A DNA stretch of 64,000 nt from positions 1 through 64,000 of the forward strand of contig CABUIO010000011.1 of assembly GCA_902491625.1 (NCBI GenBank). Direction: 5' to 3'. Shown in pieces: positions 53,390-61,370 of this stretch. The translations under genes were made by a program, and so were the position numbers. The notes below the pieces were generated by a model. The model was not told the DNA's origin. It saw nothing but the letters and a program-made list of their open reading frames with translations, and made no database searches. The stretch's first letter is position 1; every line of letters starts with the position of its first letter. The stretch comes from an uncultured Porphyromonadaceae bacterium (GTDB lineage Bacteria; Bacteroidota; Bacteroidia; Bacteroidales; Muribaculaceae).

Positions 53390-53595
53390 GCCGAAAAGCC
53401 TGAAAGGCTGAGGAGGCAATAGCCCGGAGCGATTAGCTCCGGGAACCGCAGACGTAACATATATTAAGCTCTGTAAGAGCGACCAAACGTAACTTTTGGG
53501 TCGGTCCTACAGACCTCTTTTCTTCTTGGGTGTCCTCCTTCCCGGAGCTTGGGCGCTCCGGGCTATTATCACCTCGGCCTTGCAGACCTTTCGAC
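53390..53595. repeat. AATAGCCCGG fold-back element, copy 2
   Basis: The arms 53390-53430 and about 53552-53595 are imperfect reverse complements sharing GAAAnGnCTGnAAGGCnGAGG and AATAGCCCGGAGC. The core CTGTAAGAGCGACC...GGGTCGGTCCTACAG corresponds to the core of 6187-6380 with compensatory base changes. It fills part of the 838-bp gap between rplQ and the amylase gene. The stretch 53596-53750 shows nothing recognisable. Confidence 0.75.
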
Positions 53596-53753
53596 GTGTG
53601 TAGTGTTCGAAACTGTGTCAAAAGCGTCTGATTAACGCTCTTGTGAAGCGCCGGAGATGCGATGTCATGGTAGAGAACTTGCCTGTGCTTTCGCGAGGCA
53701 TCTCCGAAGCCTTTTCTGATTAAGTCTTCCTTCACCATGCTCGCGTCTGTCGA

Positions 53754-53806
53754 CGCTTCAAATGGCGTTAATCATAATATCGCGTCTGTCGACGCTCCGT
53801 TGCGTG
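53754..53806. repeat. Dispersed repeat, copy 2 (GGCGTTAATCATAAT family)
   Basis: It matches 35631-35682 over about 50 bp with few differences, in the same orientation. One copy is just after rplP and the other lies beyond rplQ. Confidence 0.7.
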
Positions 53807-53850
53807 TAAGTCGTGGCAGACGTGCGAGTCGCACATCCATTTCAAAAATC

Positions 53851-53930
53851 AGTTCTATATGGTTCTCCATAGTTAGCAATTGTGGTTCCCAATGGTTAGC
53901 AAAAAATGGTTAATAATGGTTTGAAAGAAG
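53851..53930 (-). repeat. AACCAT-rich intergenic repeat, copy 3 (reverse orientation)
   Basis: Read on the minus strand it contains TTTCAAACCATTATTAACCA, GCTAACCATTGGGAACCA and ACTATGGAGAACCAT, aligning with the second part of 10424-10535 over about 80 bp. It lies upstream of the amylase promoter. Confidence 0.8.
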
Positions 53931-53976
53931 GTTTGTTATGCTTCGGAAGGTTGTGGGGTATGGTTATAAATCAGTA

Positions 53977-54007
53977 TTGTGTGCGTCGGTGATTGCGGCT
54001 ATTTTTG
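53977..54007 (+). promoter_or_regulatory. Promoter of the GH13 gene
   Basis: TTG (53977-53979), 20 bp, then TATTTTTG (54000-54007). It overlaps the longer in-frame reading from 53979, so translation must start downstream, at 54027. Confidence 0.7.
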
Positions 54008-54026
54008 CGCAAAAACTCTTACACCG

Positions 54027-55442
54027 ATGAAAAAGACTGACTTTCTTTTGATTTTCTTATTTTCTGTCGCAGGCGCCTTTACTGTTCATAGCGCTCAGAA
54101 AGATGTCATCCTTCATGCATGGAACTGGAGCGCCGGGGAGATCGCTGAGAATGCCGCTCTGATAAGTGACGCGGGATACACGATCGTGCAGACTGCGCCG
54201 ATGCAGCATTGCCTCACTCCTCCCGGCGGTAACCGCAAGCTTTTCTCAGAGAAAGGGGAGAATGAGGGCAACTGGTTTCATTATTATCAGCCGACTGACT
54301 GGAAGGTCGGCAATGACATTATCGGCTCTCGCGAGGAGATAGCGGCGATGATAGATTCTCTGCACGGTCATGGTCTGCGTGTGATTGTCGATGTGTGTCC
54401 GCAACACACGGCGTTCGACATCGACGAGGTGGAGGACGATTTCCTCAATGCCGTCGGCGGACGTGTCAGGATGTTTCATTCGACAGGTCTTACTTCTATC
54501 GCCGACTATAATGACCGGGCGCAATGCACTCTTCAGGGTGTCGGGGGACTGCCGGATGTCAACACGGAGAATCCTGATTTCCAACGTTATTACCTCGATT
54601 ATGTCAACGAACTTATCAGCATGGGCGTCGATGGTTTCCGCTACGATACGGCAAAACATATCGGTGTGGCGTCCGATCCGGTCGATCGTGCCTCCGGAGT
54701 CAAAAGAAATGATTTCTGGGATGTGGCGACCGGACGCAAATCAGTGAAAGGGACAAAGCTTGCCGTTCCCGCCGATTCACTTTTCATTTATGCGGAGGTG
54801 CTTCAGGACTGGAGCGTGCCGGAGAAAGAGTATGGTGAATATGCTAAACTGATCGCCTCCTCCTACGGTTATGTGCTCAGGGATATGCTCACGCGGCAGT
54901 CTGCGCGCGATATGGACCTTGTCGACTGGCGCCATTCGCTGACGCCTGACCGATTCATCACTTGGGTGGAGAGCCACGACACTTACTGCAACGAGCATGA
55001 GAGTGCCTCCATCGACGATCCTTCCATCAGATGCGGCTGGGTGTTTCTGACGGCACGCGCCGGAGGAATTCCTCTGTTCTATTCGCGTCCCCGCAATTCC
55101 TCGCGCGTCAACTATTGGGGAGACAACATCAACGGAAAGCGTGGCAACGACGAGTTTTTCCATCCCGAAGTGTGGGCTGTCAACCGATTCCGCCGCGACA
55201 TGGCGTCTGAGCCGGAGGCGCTGCACACCTCTGCAGACGGCAACATCGTCGCGGTAGAGCGCGGCAAAAGCGGAATTGCCGTAGTAAATATCTGCAAGGA
55301 GGCACGCTTCGTGGATATTCCGGTTTCGATTGCTGACGGAAGCTATCGTGATGTGGTCTATGGAAAAGAATTTGTGGTGCGCGGCGGACACTTGACCGGA
55401 ACAGCCGCGCCTCTGCGCTCTTATATCATCTATGGCAACTGA
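54027..55442 (+). CDS. Secreted GH13 alpha-amylase-like glycoside hydrolase
   Basis: 471 residues from the ATG at 54027. A signal peptide ends near VHSAQ (residue 24). The (beta/alpha)8 barrel regions are all present: LRVIVDVCPQH (region I), GFRYDTAKH with nucleophile Asp207 and His211 (II), FIYAEVLQD with acid/base Glu257 (III) and WVESHD with Asp318 (IV). It is likely to cleave alpha-1,4-glucans in the periplasm or at the surface. It has no lipobox, carbohydrate-binding module or Sus genes beside it. It forms a monocistronic unit in a repeat-rich region, convergent with the phospholipase D gene. Confidence 0.92.
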   Translation: MKKTDFLLIFLFSVAGAFTVHSAQKDVILHAWNWSAGEIAENAALISDAGYTIVQTAPMQHCLTPPGGNRKLFSEKGENEGNWFHYYQPTDWKVGNDIIGSREEIAAMIDSLHGHGLRVIVDVCPQHTAFDIDEVEDDFLNAVGGRVRMFHSTGLTSIADYNDRAQCTLQGVGGLPDVNTENPDFQRYYLDYVNELISMGVDGFRYDTAKHIGVASDPVDRASGVKRNDFWDVATGRKSVKGTKLAVPADSLFIYAEVLQDWSVPEKEYGEYAKLIASSYGYVLRDMLTRQSARDMDLVDWRHSLTPDRFITWVESHDTYCNEHESASIDDPSIRCGWVFLTARAGGIPLFYSRPRNSSRVNYWGDNINGKRGNDEFFHPEVWAVNRFRRDMASEPEALHTSADGNIVAVERGKSGIAVVNICKEARFVDIPVSIADGSYRDVVYGKEFVVRGGHLTGTAAPLRSYIIYGN

Positions 55443-55461
55443 GTTTTCTCGACCAATGCTG

Positions 55462-55539
55462 GCTCATATCGAACCATTGGGAACCATAACGAACCATTAT
55501 TGTTCCCAATGGTTCGAAAAACAATGGTTCGATATGGGC
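55462..55539. repeat. AACCAT-rich palindromic repeat, copy 4
   Basis: There are two alternative stems. 55462-55479 pairs with 55522-55539 (18 nt, one mismatch) and CGAACCATTGGGAAC (55470-55484) pairs perfectly with 55502-55516. The stems overlap, so only one can form at a time. It sits between two convergent genes, where it could act as a bidirectional terminator or 3' stabiliser, although it lacks a long T-run. Confidence 0.85.
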
Positions 55540-55623
55540 TTTCTCAATGTTTGCCAAAAGATTGTTGTTGAGGGTTTGGGAAATTGGTGAATCTGAGTCG
55601 GGAAAAGGACAGCGGGAGTGCCG

Positions 55624-57105
55624 TTACAGGATCGGAGTGATCAGTCTCACTATCGCCTCAAACATGCGAAGCATGCGCGGCCGGGAATTCCAGCTCTGCA
55701 GGGTGAGGCGTGTGGCATGGCTCAGGTCGAGGAAGAAGGTGTCTTTCATGCGGCGGTTGACGTGTGTGTCGTAGATGAGCAGATTGCCCTCGAAATTATG
55801 CTCGAAGCTGCGGAAGTCGAAGTTTGCCGAGCCTGTGGTGACGAAATCGTCGTCGATGATCATGTTTTTGGCGTGCAGCATTCCGGCGTTGTAGAGATAG
55901 ACTTTGATGCCGCTCTCGAGACACTCGCTGATGAAGGAGTAGGAGGCTACGGAGAGAAGCCGCGAGTCGCTTTTGCGCGGAATGAGGATGCGCACGTCGA
56001 CATTGCTGAGTGCCGCTGTCTGAAGAGCCTTGAGCAGGAAGTCGGTAGGAAGGAAATACGGCGTCTGGATGTAGACCGACTTCTTGGCGGCAAGGATGGC
56101 TTTCTCGAAAAGGAGCGCGATGTTGCCCCATCGGTCTGTGGGACCGGAGCAGACAAGCTGCAGCGGAATATGGCGTGTGATCGTTCCGGCGGAGAGCACC
56201 GGAGCCGGGATCGGCGTGACATCTTTCTTCGATTTGAGGAAATTCCAGTCTACTGCAAAGGAATAGAACATATCGGAGACGATCGGGCCTTCCACACGCA
56301 GATGAGTGTCGCGCCAGAAGTCGTGGGTGGTTTCGGCGGAAGATACATATCGGTCGGCTATGTTCATGCCTCCGATGTAGCCTATGGAATTGTCGATGAC
56401 CACGATCTTGCGGTGGTTGCGCCAGTTGACCCTGCTGGCGAACTGCGGGAAGCTTACGCGGAAGAAAGGATGTGACTGCACGCCTGCCTCTTCCATTCGG
56501 CGGAAGAATCGGCGTCGCACCGAGAAGGAGCCGACGTGGTCGTAAAGCACGCGGACCGTCACGCCCTCGCGGGCCTTGCGCATCAGTATGTCGGCCACTT
56601 CATTGCCGATGTTGTCGTCAGTGAAGATGTAGTATTGCAGATTGATCGACTCGCGGGCATTTTCCAGATCCTTTTTCAGGGATTCGAACTTATCGGAACC
56701 GAAATTGAAGATTCTTACGACGGAAGCGTTGTGAAGATTGTAGCCCGACAGATTAGTGGCAAGAATCGAGATCTGACGCAGATGCGGAGACAGCGACTGA
56801 AGCGCCTCCCGGCTGCGGCCGGGAGGTTGCTTGCTCAGGAGCTTGCGTTTGTTGTGGCGCGAGATCATGCGCACGTTCTTCAGCGAGCGTCCGAAGAAGA
56901 AATAGACGATAAGGCCTACGACAGGGAGGAAGATGAGAGCGATCACCCACGCCAGGGACTTGATGGGGTTGCGGCGTTCGGAAAGGACCACGACGATGCA
57001 GCTGAGAGTGGTGAAAATGTATGCCACGACCAGCGCCCAATAGATCCATATGCTGTATTGGCCTATCAGGGGCAGCGTGTCCGTTATGTCGCAGGCGGTG
57101 TGCAT
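55624..57105 (-). CDS. Cardiolipin synthase-like phospholipase D protein
   Basis: 493 residues. Two N-terminal membrane helices (YWALVVAYIFTTLSCIVVVL and VIALIFLPVVGLIVYFFFG) are followed by two HKD active-site motifs, NHRKIVVID (with GYIGGMN) and LHAKNMIIDD (with TTGSANFDFRSFEHNFE). The layout and length match bacterial cardiolipin synthase, which joins two phosphatidylglycerols at the inner membrane. A -7-like TAACTTCG lies at 57130-57123 on the minus strand; no good -33 box was seen. Confidence 0.92.
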   Translation of the reverse strand: MHTACDITDTLPLIGQYSIWIYWALVVAYIFTTLSCIVVVLSERRNPIKSLAWVIALIFLPVVGLIVYFFFGRSLKNVRMISRHNKRKLLSKQPPGRSREALQSLSPHLRQISILATNLSGYNLHNASVVRIFNFGSDKFESLKKDLENARESINLQYYIFTDDNIGNEVADILMRKAREGVTVRVLYDHVGSFSVRRRFFRRMEEAGVQSHPFFRVSFPQFASRVNWRNHRKIVVIDNSIGYIGGMNIADRYVSSAETTHDFWRDTHLRVEGPIVSDMFYSFAVDWNFLKSKKDVTPIPAPVLSAGTITRHIPLQLVCSGPTDRWGNIALLFEKAILAAKKSVYIQTPYFLPTDFLLKALQTAALSNVDVRILIPRKSDSRLLSVASYSFISECLESGIKVYLYNAGMLHAKNMIIDDDFVTTGSANFDFRSFEHNFEGNLLIYDTHVNRRMKDTFFLDLSHATRLTLQSWNSRPRMLRMFEAIVRLITPIL

Positions 57106-57200
57106 CTACTGTATAATTGCGCCGAAGTTAATAAAAAAAATCGGATTAATCTCTTTTCATCTGAAAAAGTTGACGTCAAGAGGGTGTTCTACGGTTAATA

Positions 57201-57243
57201 AAAATCGGGCGCGGCACCTGCGGAAAACCCGCAGAGCCGCGCC
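57201..57243 (-). terminator. Terminator of the C10 protease gene
   Basis: On the minus strand, GGCGCGGC (57243-57236) pairs with GCCGCGCC (57215-57208). An inner stem CTGCGG/CCGCAG lies inside it, and CGATTTTTATT follows. Confidence 0.85.
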
Positions 57244-57266
57244 TGAGCGTGTGTGAAGGATGGAGA

Positions 57267-59240
57267 TTATTCGCCGAATGCGACGGTGCGTGTCTTTGTG
57301 CCTCTCACCTCGATGAAAATACCTCCGCGCGGATTCTCCACGCGGATGCCCTGAAGATTGTAGTAGACAGGCATAAAATCATGGTCGGAGATTATCCCTT
57401 CGTCCGAAGCGGAGGTCGTGACATTGACCGGATGCGGGCCGTAGAGACCCTTGAAGTCAGCCTCGCGCAGAATGTAGAGATTGTATCTGCCCTCGGTCAG
57501 CATGGTGTTGAAAGGTTCGTTCCATTCCAGCGTCGCGCTCTCGTCCGCCTCGATGCTGACGTTGACAGGCTGCATGCTGCTGACTATGACGTTTCCTTCG
57601 CAGAGCACGGGGACTATATCGCCGCCGAACGCATGGTTGCGGGCCGTGACAGTGGCCTTTATCCTCACAGGCTTGTCGATGACTATCGGTTCGGAGGGCG
57701 AGATCTCCACGTCGGTTATTTCCTGTATGGCGGCTATGGATTCCTCCTTGAATTTGAAGCGTGTGTCCGTTACGTCGAGTGTGAGTCTGACGCGTGCTGA
57801 CGCATCCTGACTGATGTCGTACCATTTTCCGTCGATGAGACAGGCCGGTGTGACGGTGTATGAGCCGGGACCGGGCATGTTGCCTGACGGGATGGAGAAG
57901 CTTGTCGTCATGGCAAGCAAACCGAGAGTCTTTTCGACATCTGACGAAACATATATTTCATCGGCTGTCTCGTTGTTGACCGCCCTGATGCCGAAAGTGC
58001 CCTTCACGGGATCGATGCCGAGGTTGGAGAAACCCTGATAACCGTTGGCTCCGGGCTTCGAGGCGCAGAATTCCGGGTCGACGCTCCGCAGTATGGAATA
58101 CTTCTTTACGCCGAACGCGCCGTAGAGACCTATTACGGGCTGTAGCTTTTCCGTGCCGGCGTCGGGCATGAGTCCGAAGAGCGCTTCCTGATTCTTGTTG
58201 TATCCTTGCGGGCTTCCTCCGGTGCCCTGCTCGTCGGGCGTGAGATCGCTGAGCAGGAAATATCCGTCGCTCAATCCGGACCATCCCCAGTTGATGTGGA
58301 AGAAATCGCCGGATGTGCCGTCGTATCCGTCGCAGACGAATGAATGGCCGCCGAAGGTGTTGAAACCGTTGTAGACCACGGGATGACCGGCTTTCAGCTC
58401 ATTGTAGACGAGTGTGTTCCATTCGCCCGTAGTGTAGAAGTCATGTCTGAGCGGACGGATGGATTTGTCGAACTTCAGGAACTCCGTGAGACCACGCACT
58501 TCGTCGGCCACAGGCGCGCCCGATGACGAGGCTGTGTATTGCATGTTGATCGCCATTCCCACCACAAGCATCAGGTTGGCCACGGCGTCGGCCTGTTCTG
58601 TCGTGTAGGAGCCGCTATAGTCGTCGATGATGTTGTCCCAGTCGATAGGGTAGTCGTCGAGCTGCAATGTGATTTCCTCGTCGTTGACCGTGGCTGAGGC
58701 GAGTCCGGTTCCGCAATCGGGATATTGGTAGACATTGAGCACCTGTGCGATGGATGTGGCGGGACAGCCTGTCACACAATGCTTGCCGTCCGACATGGGC
58801 GTATGGTTGAAATACGGCTCTTTCTGATCCCATTTAGTCTTGCATATCGGCGCGATGTTTTCGCGCGGCGCCTCAAGGATCTCCGGCGTGTGGCACGACA
58901 TTCCGAAATCTTCAAGCATGCCACGCAGTGCGGGAGGAAGGTTCGTCCTGTCGATGTAACCGGAATCACTGTAGCCCAGGAGGGAGACTCCCATGCTGTC
59001 GTCGCCGGCGGCTATTATGAAGCCGCCTCCCTTGCGGTTGAAGACATATGTCTTATCGTCGGTGGAGGTGTAAGCCAGCACGTAGCGGTCCGTGTCGCGG
59101 TATCGTGCCCTGTCCGGGGTATCCGCGCCGCTGCATCTGGCTTCGAGCGCTGCCTCGAGCGCCTGCAGAGGAGTGAGCGGGGCGGCGCCTGCCGGCAGGC
59201 ATGCTGTTGCCAAAAGAGATAATAATGTCAGTCGTTTCAT
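57267..59240 (-). CDS. Secreted C10 family (streptopain-like) cysteine protease with sorting tail
   Basis: 657 residues from the ATG at 59240 (MKRLTLLSLLATACLPAGAA, a signal peptide). A propeptide (to about residue 125) precedes the C10 catalytic domain: KWDQKEPYF (oxyanion Gln139), HCVTGCPATSIAQ (nucleophile Cys159), GGHSFVCDGY (His299) and HINWGWSG. Beta-rich domains then lead to a C-terminal tail, VYYNLQGIRVENPRGGIFIE and RGTKTRTVAFG, that resembles a type IX secretion signal. Relatives include streptopain and P. gingivalis PrtT, so a secreted protease acting on host or dietary protein is likely. It ends in a strong terminator. Confidence 0.9.
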   Translation of the reverse strand: MKRLTLLSLLATACLPAGAAPLTPLQALEAALEARCSGADTPDRARYRDTDRYVLAYTSTDDKTYVFNRKGGGFIIAAGDDSMGVSLLGYSDSGYIDRTNLPPALRGMLEDFGMSCHTPEILEAPRENIAPICKTKWDQKEPYFNHTPMSDGKHCVTGCPATSIAQVLNVYQYPDCGTGLASATVNDEEITLQLDDYPIDWDNIIDDYSGSYTTEQADAVANLMLVVGMAINMQYTASSSGAPVADEVRGLTEFLKFDKSIRPLRHDFYTTGEWNTLVYNELKAGHPVVYNGFNTFGGHSFVCDGYDGTSGDFFHINWGWSGLSDGYFLLSDLTPDEQGTGGSPQGYNKNQEALFGLMPDAGTEKLQPVIGLYGAFGVKKYSILRSVDPEFCASKPGANGYQGFSNLGIDPVKGTFGIRAVNNETADEIYVSSDVEKTLGLLAMTTSFSIPSGNMPGPGSYTVTPACLIDGKWYDISQDASARVRLTLDVTDTRFKFKEESIAAIQEITDVEISPSEPIVIDKPVRIKATVTARNHAFGGDIVPVLCEGNVIVSSMQPVNVSIEADESATLEWNEPFNTMLTEGRYNLYILREADFKGLYGPHPVNVTTSASDEGIISDHDFMPVYYNLQGIRVENPRGGIFIEVRGTKTRTVAFGE

Positions 59241-59278
59241 CGGAAATGTGGAATATGTTACTTTCTTCAAATACAACT

Positions 59279-59300
59279 CCCCGGGAAATCATCCCCGGGG
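59279..59300 (-). terminator. Hairpin between the C10 protease and 642-aa protein genes
   Basis: CCCCGGG (59279-59285) pairs with CCCGGGG (59294-59300), 28 bp past the stop of the upstream minus-strand gene. The T-run is weak. It suggests partial separation of transcripts. Confidence 0.5.
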
Positions 59301-59327
59301 TGTCGTATCTTATGGTGTCTGTTCCGG

Positions 59328-61256
59328 TTATCTGCCGATGGTCACGGTGCGCGTCTTTGCGCCCCTGACTTCGATGAAGATGCCGTCGCGGGGATTATCC
59401 ACGCGTATGCCCTGGAGGTTGTAGTAAACCGGTGCGGTGTCGGATGCGCCTGCGATTTCACCGATGCCGGATTTCTTGGCGTCGATTTCAGGAGTCCGGT
59501 CCGATTCACCTTCAGGATAAACCACGCTGACGCTGTATTTGCCGTCATCAGTCACGGTGTATGTGGGTTCTGCGAGCGGTTCGGCGTTCACTTTCTCTCC
59601 GTCACGATATACATTGTATCCGGTGACGGTGCGCGGTGCCATGGCGTAGGAAAGATCGTCAATCGCGAGCACGAGGCCTTCGTCGCCGATGTGGTGGATG
59701 GCCACATATTTAGTGCCTTCGGGAGCGCTGAACTCGACTTTCTCATATTCAGCGCCTGTCACCTCCACTGTCTTGGCTGCGGTGAAGGAGGAAATTTCGG
59801 TGTCGGTGGAGGAAGTCATGATCTCGATCTTCTCGGGATAGTCGGCGCTGTAGGCGCGTGCCATGAAGGATATGTCGCGCTTGGCCGGATTTATGGCAGG
59901 AAGGATCATGTAGTTGTCGTTCTGAGTGCCGTTCTCGGGACTCCAGAATCCGAAGACTTTCTTGCCGGAGGAAGCCTCGAAGGGGAACTCAAGCTCGGGG
60001 GAATAGCTGAGGTCGGTGACCATTGCCGCCATAAGGTGGCCGGCGTTGGGAGCGTTGTGGAGAGTCACCCATTTGTGGTCGTAGACTGTGGGCTGCTGAT
60101 CCTTGTCCACCATTGTGTAGAGACCTATGACGCCGGTGTCGCCGTGAGCTTCGACGAACACGTCGAGAGCGTCATAGAAGGGGTGAATGTCATAGACCAC
60201 GTCCATGTTGCCGTCGTCAAACGACGCGTATTTCTCCACATTGTCGGTAAAGATTTCTCCGAGAGCCGGAACATCCCATGTGAGGGTGCCGTCGTTGGCG
60301 GCAAGGTTCTCTGCAGTCGGTAGCGTCTCGCCTACGACATTGAAGGACACTGAAGCCTCGTTGTCAGAGAGGTTGCCGTCGGTGCCACCCTTGAAGTTGA
60401 GGTGGAAGTTGGCGGTGTGCGTGCCGAGTTCCATGTCTTCGGGTACGGTGTATTCCCACAGGCATTTGGTGTGTCTCGCGCCCCAGGGACCACGGTCAGG
60501 CACGACAGCCTCGCCCACGGGGGTGCCGTCGATGTCGGCGGTCACTTCGAAACGCTTGTCGGTGAGGACGCCCATGCATCCCACCTCAGTGGATATGATC
60601 ACCTTGTCGCCTCTCTTCACATTGGGAGTCGCACTGGAGTTGAGGAGGCAGAAGTCATATTCCGTGCGGACGGAGAAGCCGATCTCGTCAAGCACCATTA
60701 TTCCGCCCGTTCCGTCGGTTGTGATTTTCCATCCGAAGCGGATTTTGGATCCGGTCTGGTCGCCGTATTCGGGCCAGCCTGTGGCGCCATAGTCCACCCA
60801 TGCGGGTGTCTGCTGCGAGTCGCAGGGCCATCCGTCGAGGTTGACATCCTCTTCCATTTCGTTGTTATCATACTGTACGTAGCCATTCACTGTGATGCCC
60901 GGATATTGGTAGTAGGCATAGTGGATGTTCGCGCCTCTGCCTGCGAAGTCGGCGGGCACTGTCATCCATGGGGAGAGGAGGTAGAATTCGCTCGCGGCTG
61001 TGTTTTCGATAAGGAAGAATCCCTTGTCGCGGTGCTTGTACGCTCCGATGCCGTATTCTTCCAGGTATTGCACCGGATGTGCCGATGGATCTGCTCCTGA
61101 GATTTTCTCTATGGTCCATTCCGGGCCGGTGAATTCGCCGTTTGCGAAACTTTCGAGGTAGGGGGCGTCGAGCGGATTTTCGAACGTTCCATCCTGTGCC
61201 ATCGCTGTCGCGCCGCAGAGCAGCGCCAGAGACAAGGTCGTAAAGATCTGTTTCAT
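59328..61256 (-). CDS. Large exported surface protein with sorting tail
   Basis: 642 residues from the ATG at 61256 (MKQIFTTLSLALLCGATAMAQ, a clear signal peptide); an upstream in-frame Met at 61319 would lie within the hairpin and was rejected. Jelly-roll-like segments (FYLLSPWMTVPADFAGRG, MILPAINPAKRDISFMARAY) resemble choice-of-anchor or cleaved-adhesin modules. A fibronectin-like stretch (VTGYNVYRDGEKVN) follows, then the tail YYNLQGIRVDNPRDGIFIEV with TRTV. No catalytic site was seen. Adhesion or glycan binding is a guess from module type. Confidence 0.75.
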   Translation of the reverse strand: MKQIFTTLSLALLCGATAMAQDGTFENPLDAPYLESFANGEFTGPEWTIEKISGADPSAHPVQYLEEYGIGAYKHRDKGFFLIENTAASEFYLLSPWMTVPADFAGRGANIHYAYYQYPGITVNGYVQYDNNEMEEDVNLDGWPCDSQQTPAWVDYGATGWPEYGDQTGSKIRFGWKITTDGTGGIMVLDEIGFSVRTEYDFCLLNSSATPNVKRGDKVIISTEVGCMGVLTDKRFEVTADIDGTPVGEAVVPDRGPWGARHTKCLWEYTVPEDMELGTHTANFHLNFKGGTDGNLSDNEASVSFNVVGETLPTAENLAANDGTLTWDVPALGEIFTDNVEKYASFDDGNMDVVYDIHPFYDALDVFVEAHGDTGVIGLYTMVDKDQQPTVYDHKWVTLHNAPNAGHLMAAMVTDLSYSPELEFPFEASSGKKVFGFWSPENGTQNDNYMILPAINPAKRDISFMARAYSADYPEKIEIMTSSTDTEISSFTAAKTVEVTGAEYEKVEFSAPEGTKYVAIHHIGDEGLVLAIDDLSYAMAPRTVTGYNVYRDGEKVNAEPLAEPTYTVTDDGKYSVSVVYPEGESDRTPEIDAKKSGIGEIAGASDTAPVYYNLQGIRVDNPRDGIFIEVRGAKTRTVTIGR

Positions 61257-61289
61257 TTGATGTAAGTTAGATGATTGATGAATAATTGA

Positions 61290-61322
61290 GGGGTGAAGGT
61301 GAAAACGTTCTGCCTTCACCCC
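61290..61322 (-). terminator. Hairpin after the 844-aa protein gene
   Basis: GGGGTGAAGG (61290-61299) pairs perfectly with CCTTCACCCC (61313-61322) around a 13-nt loop, between two minus-strand genes. It has no strong T-run on the minus strand. Confidence 0.55.
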
Positions 61323-61370
61323 GGAGGTTTTTGTACTTGATCCGTAAAGGATCGTTATGTTGTGGTATTC

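Noticed and set aside
53189..54026. Possible small genes in the gap between rplQ and the amylase gene
   Set aside because: The frames there are short, overlap inverted repeats and show no conserved protein features.
53285..55539. Possible CRISPR array from recurring AACCAT units
   Set aside because: The units are short, irregularly spaced, occur in both orientations and have no constant repeat or spacer length; no cas genes are present.
57172..57179. TGACGTCA palindrome upstream of the phospholipase D gene
   Set aside because: An isolated 8-bp palindrome is expected by chance at this scale and no matching regulator is known here.
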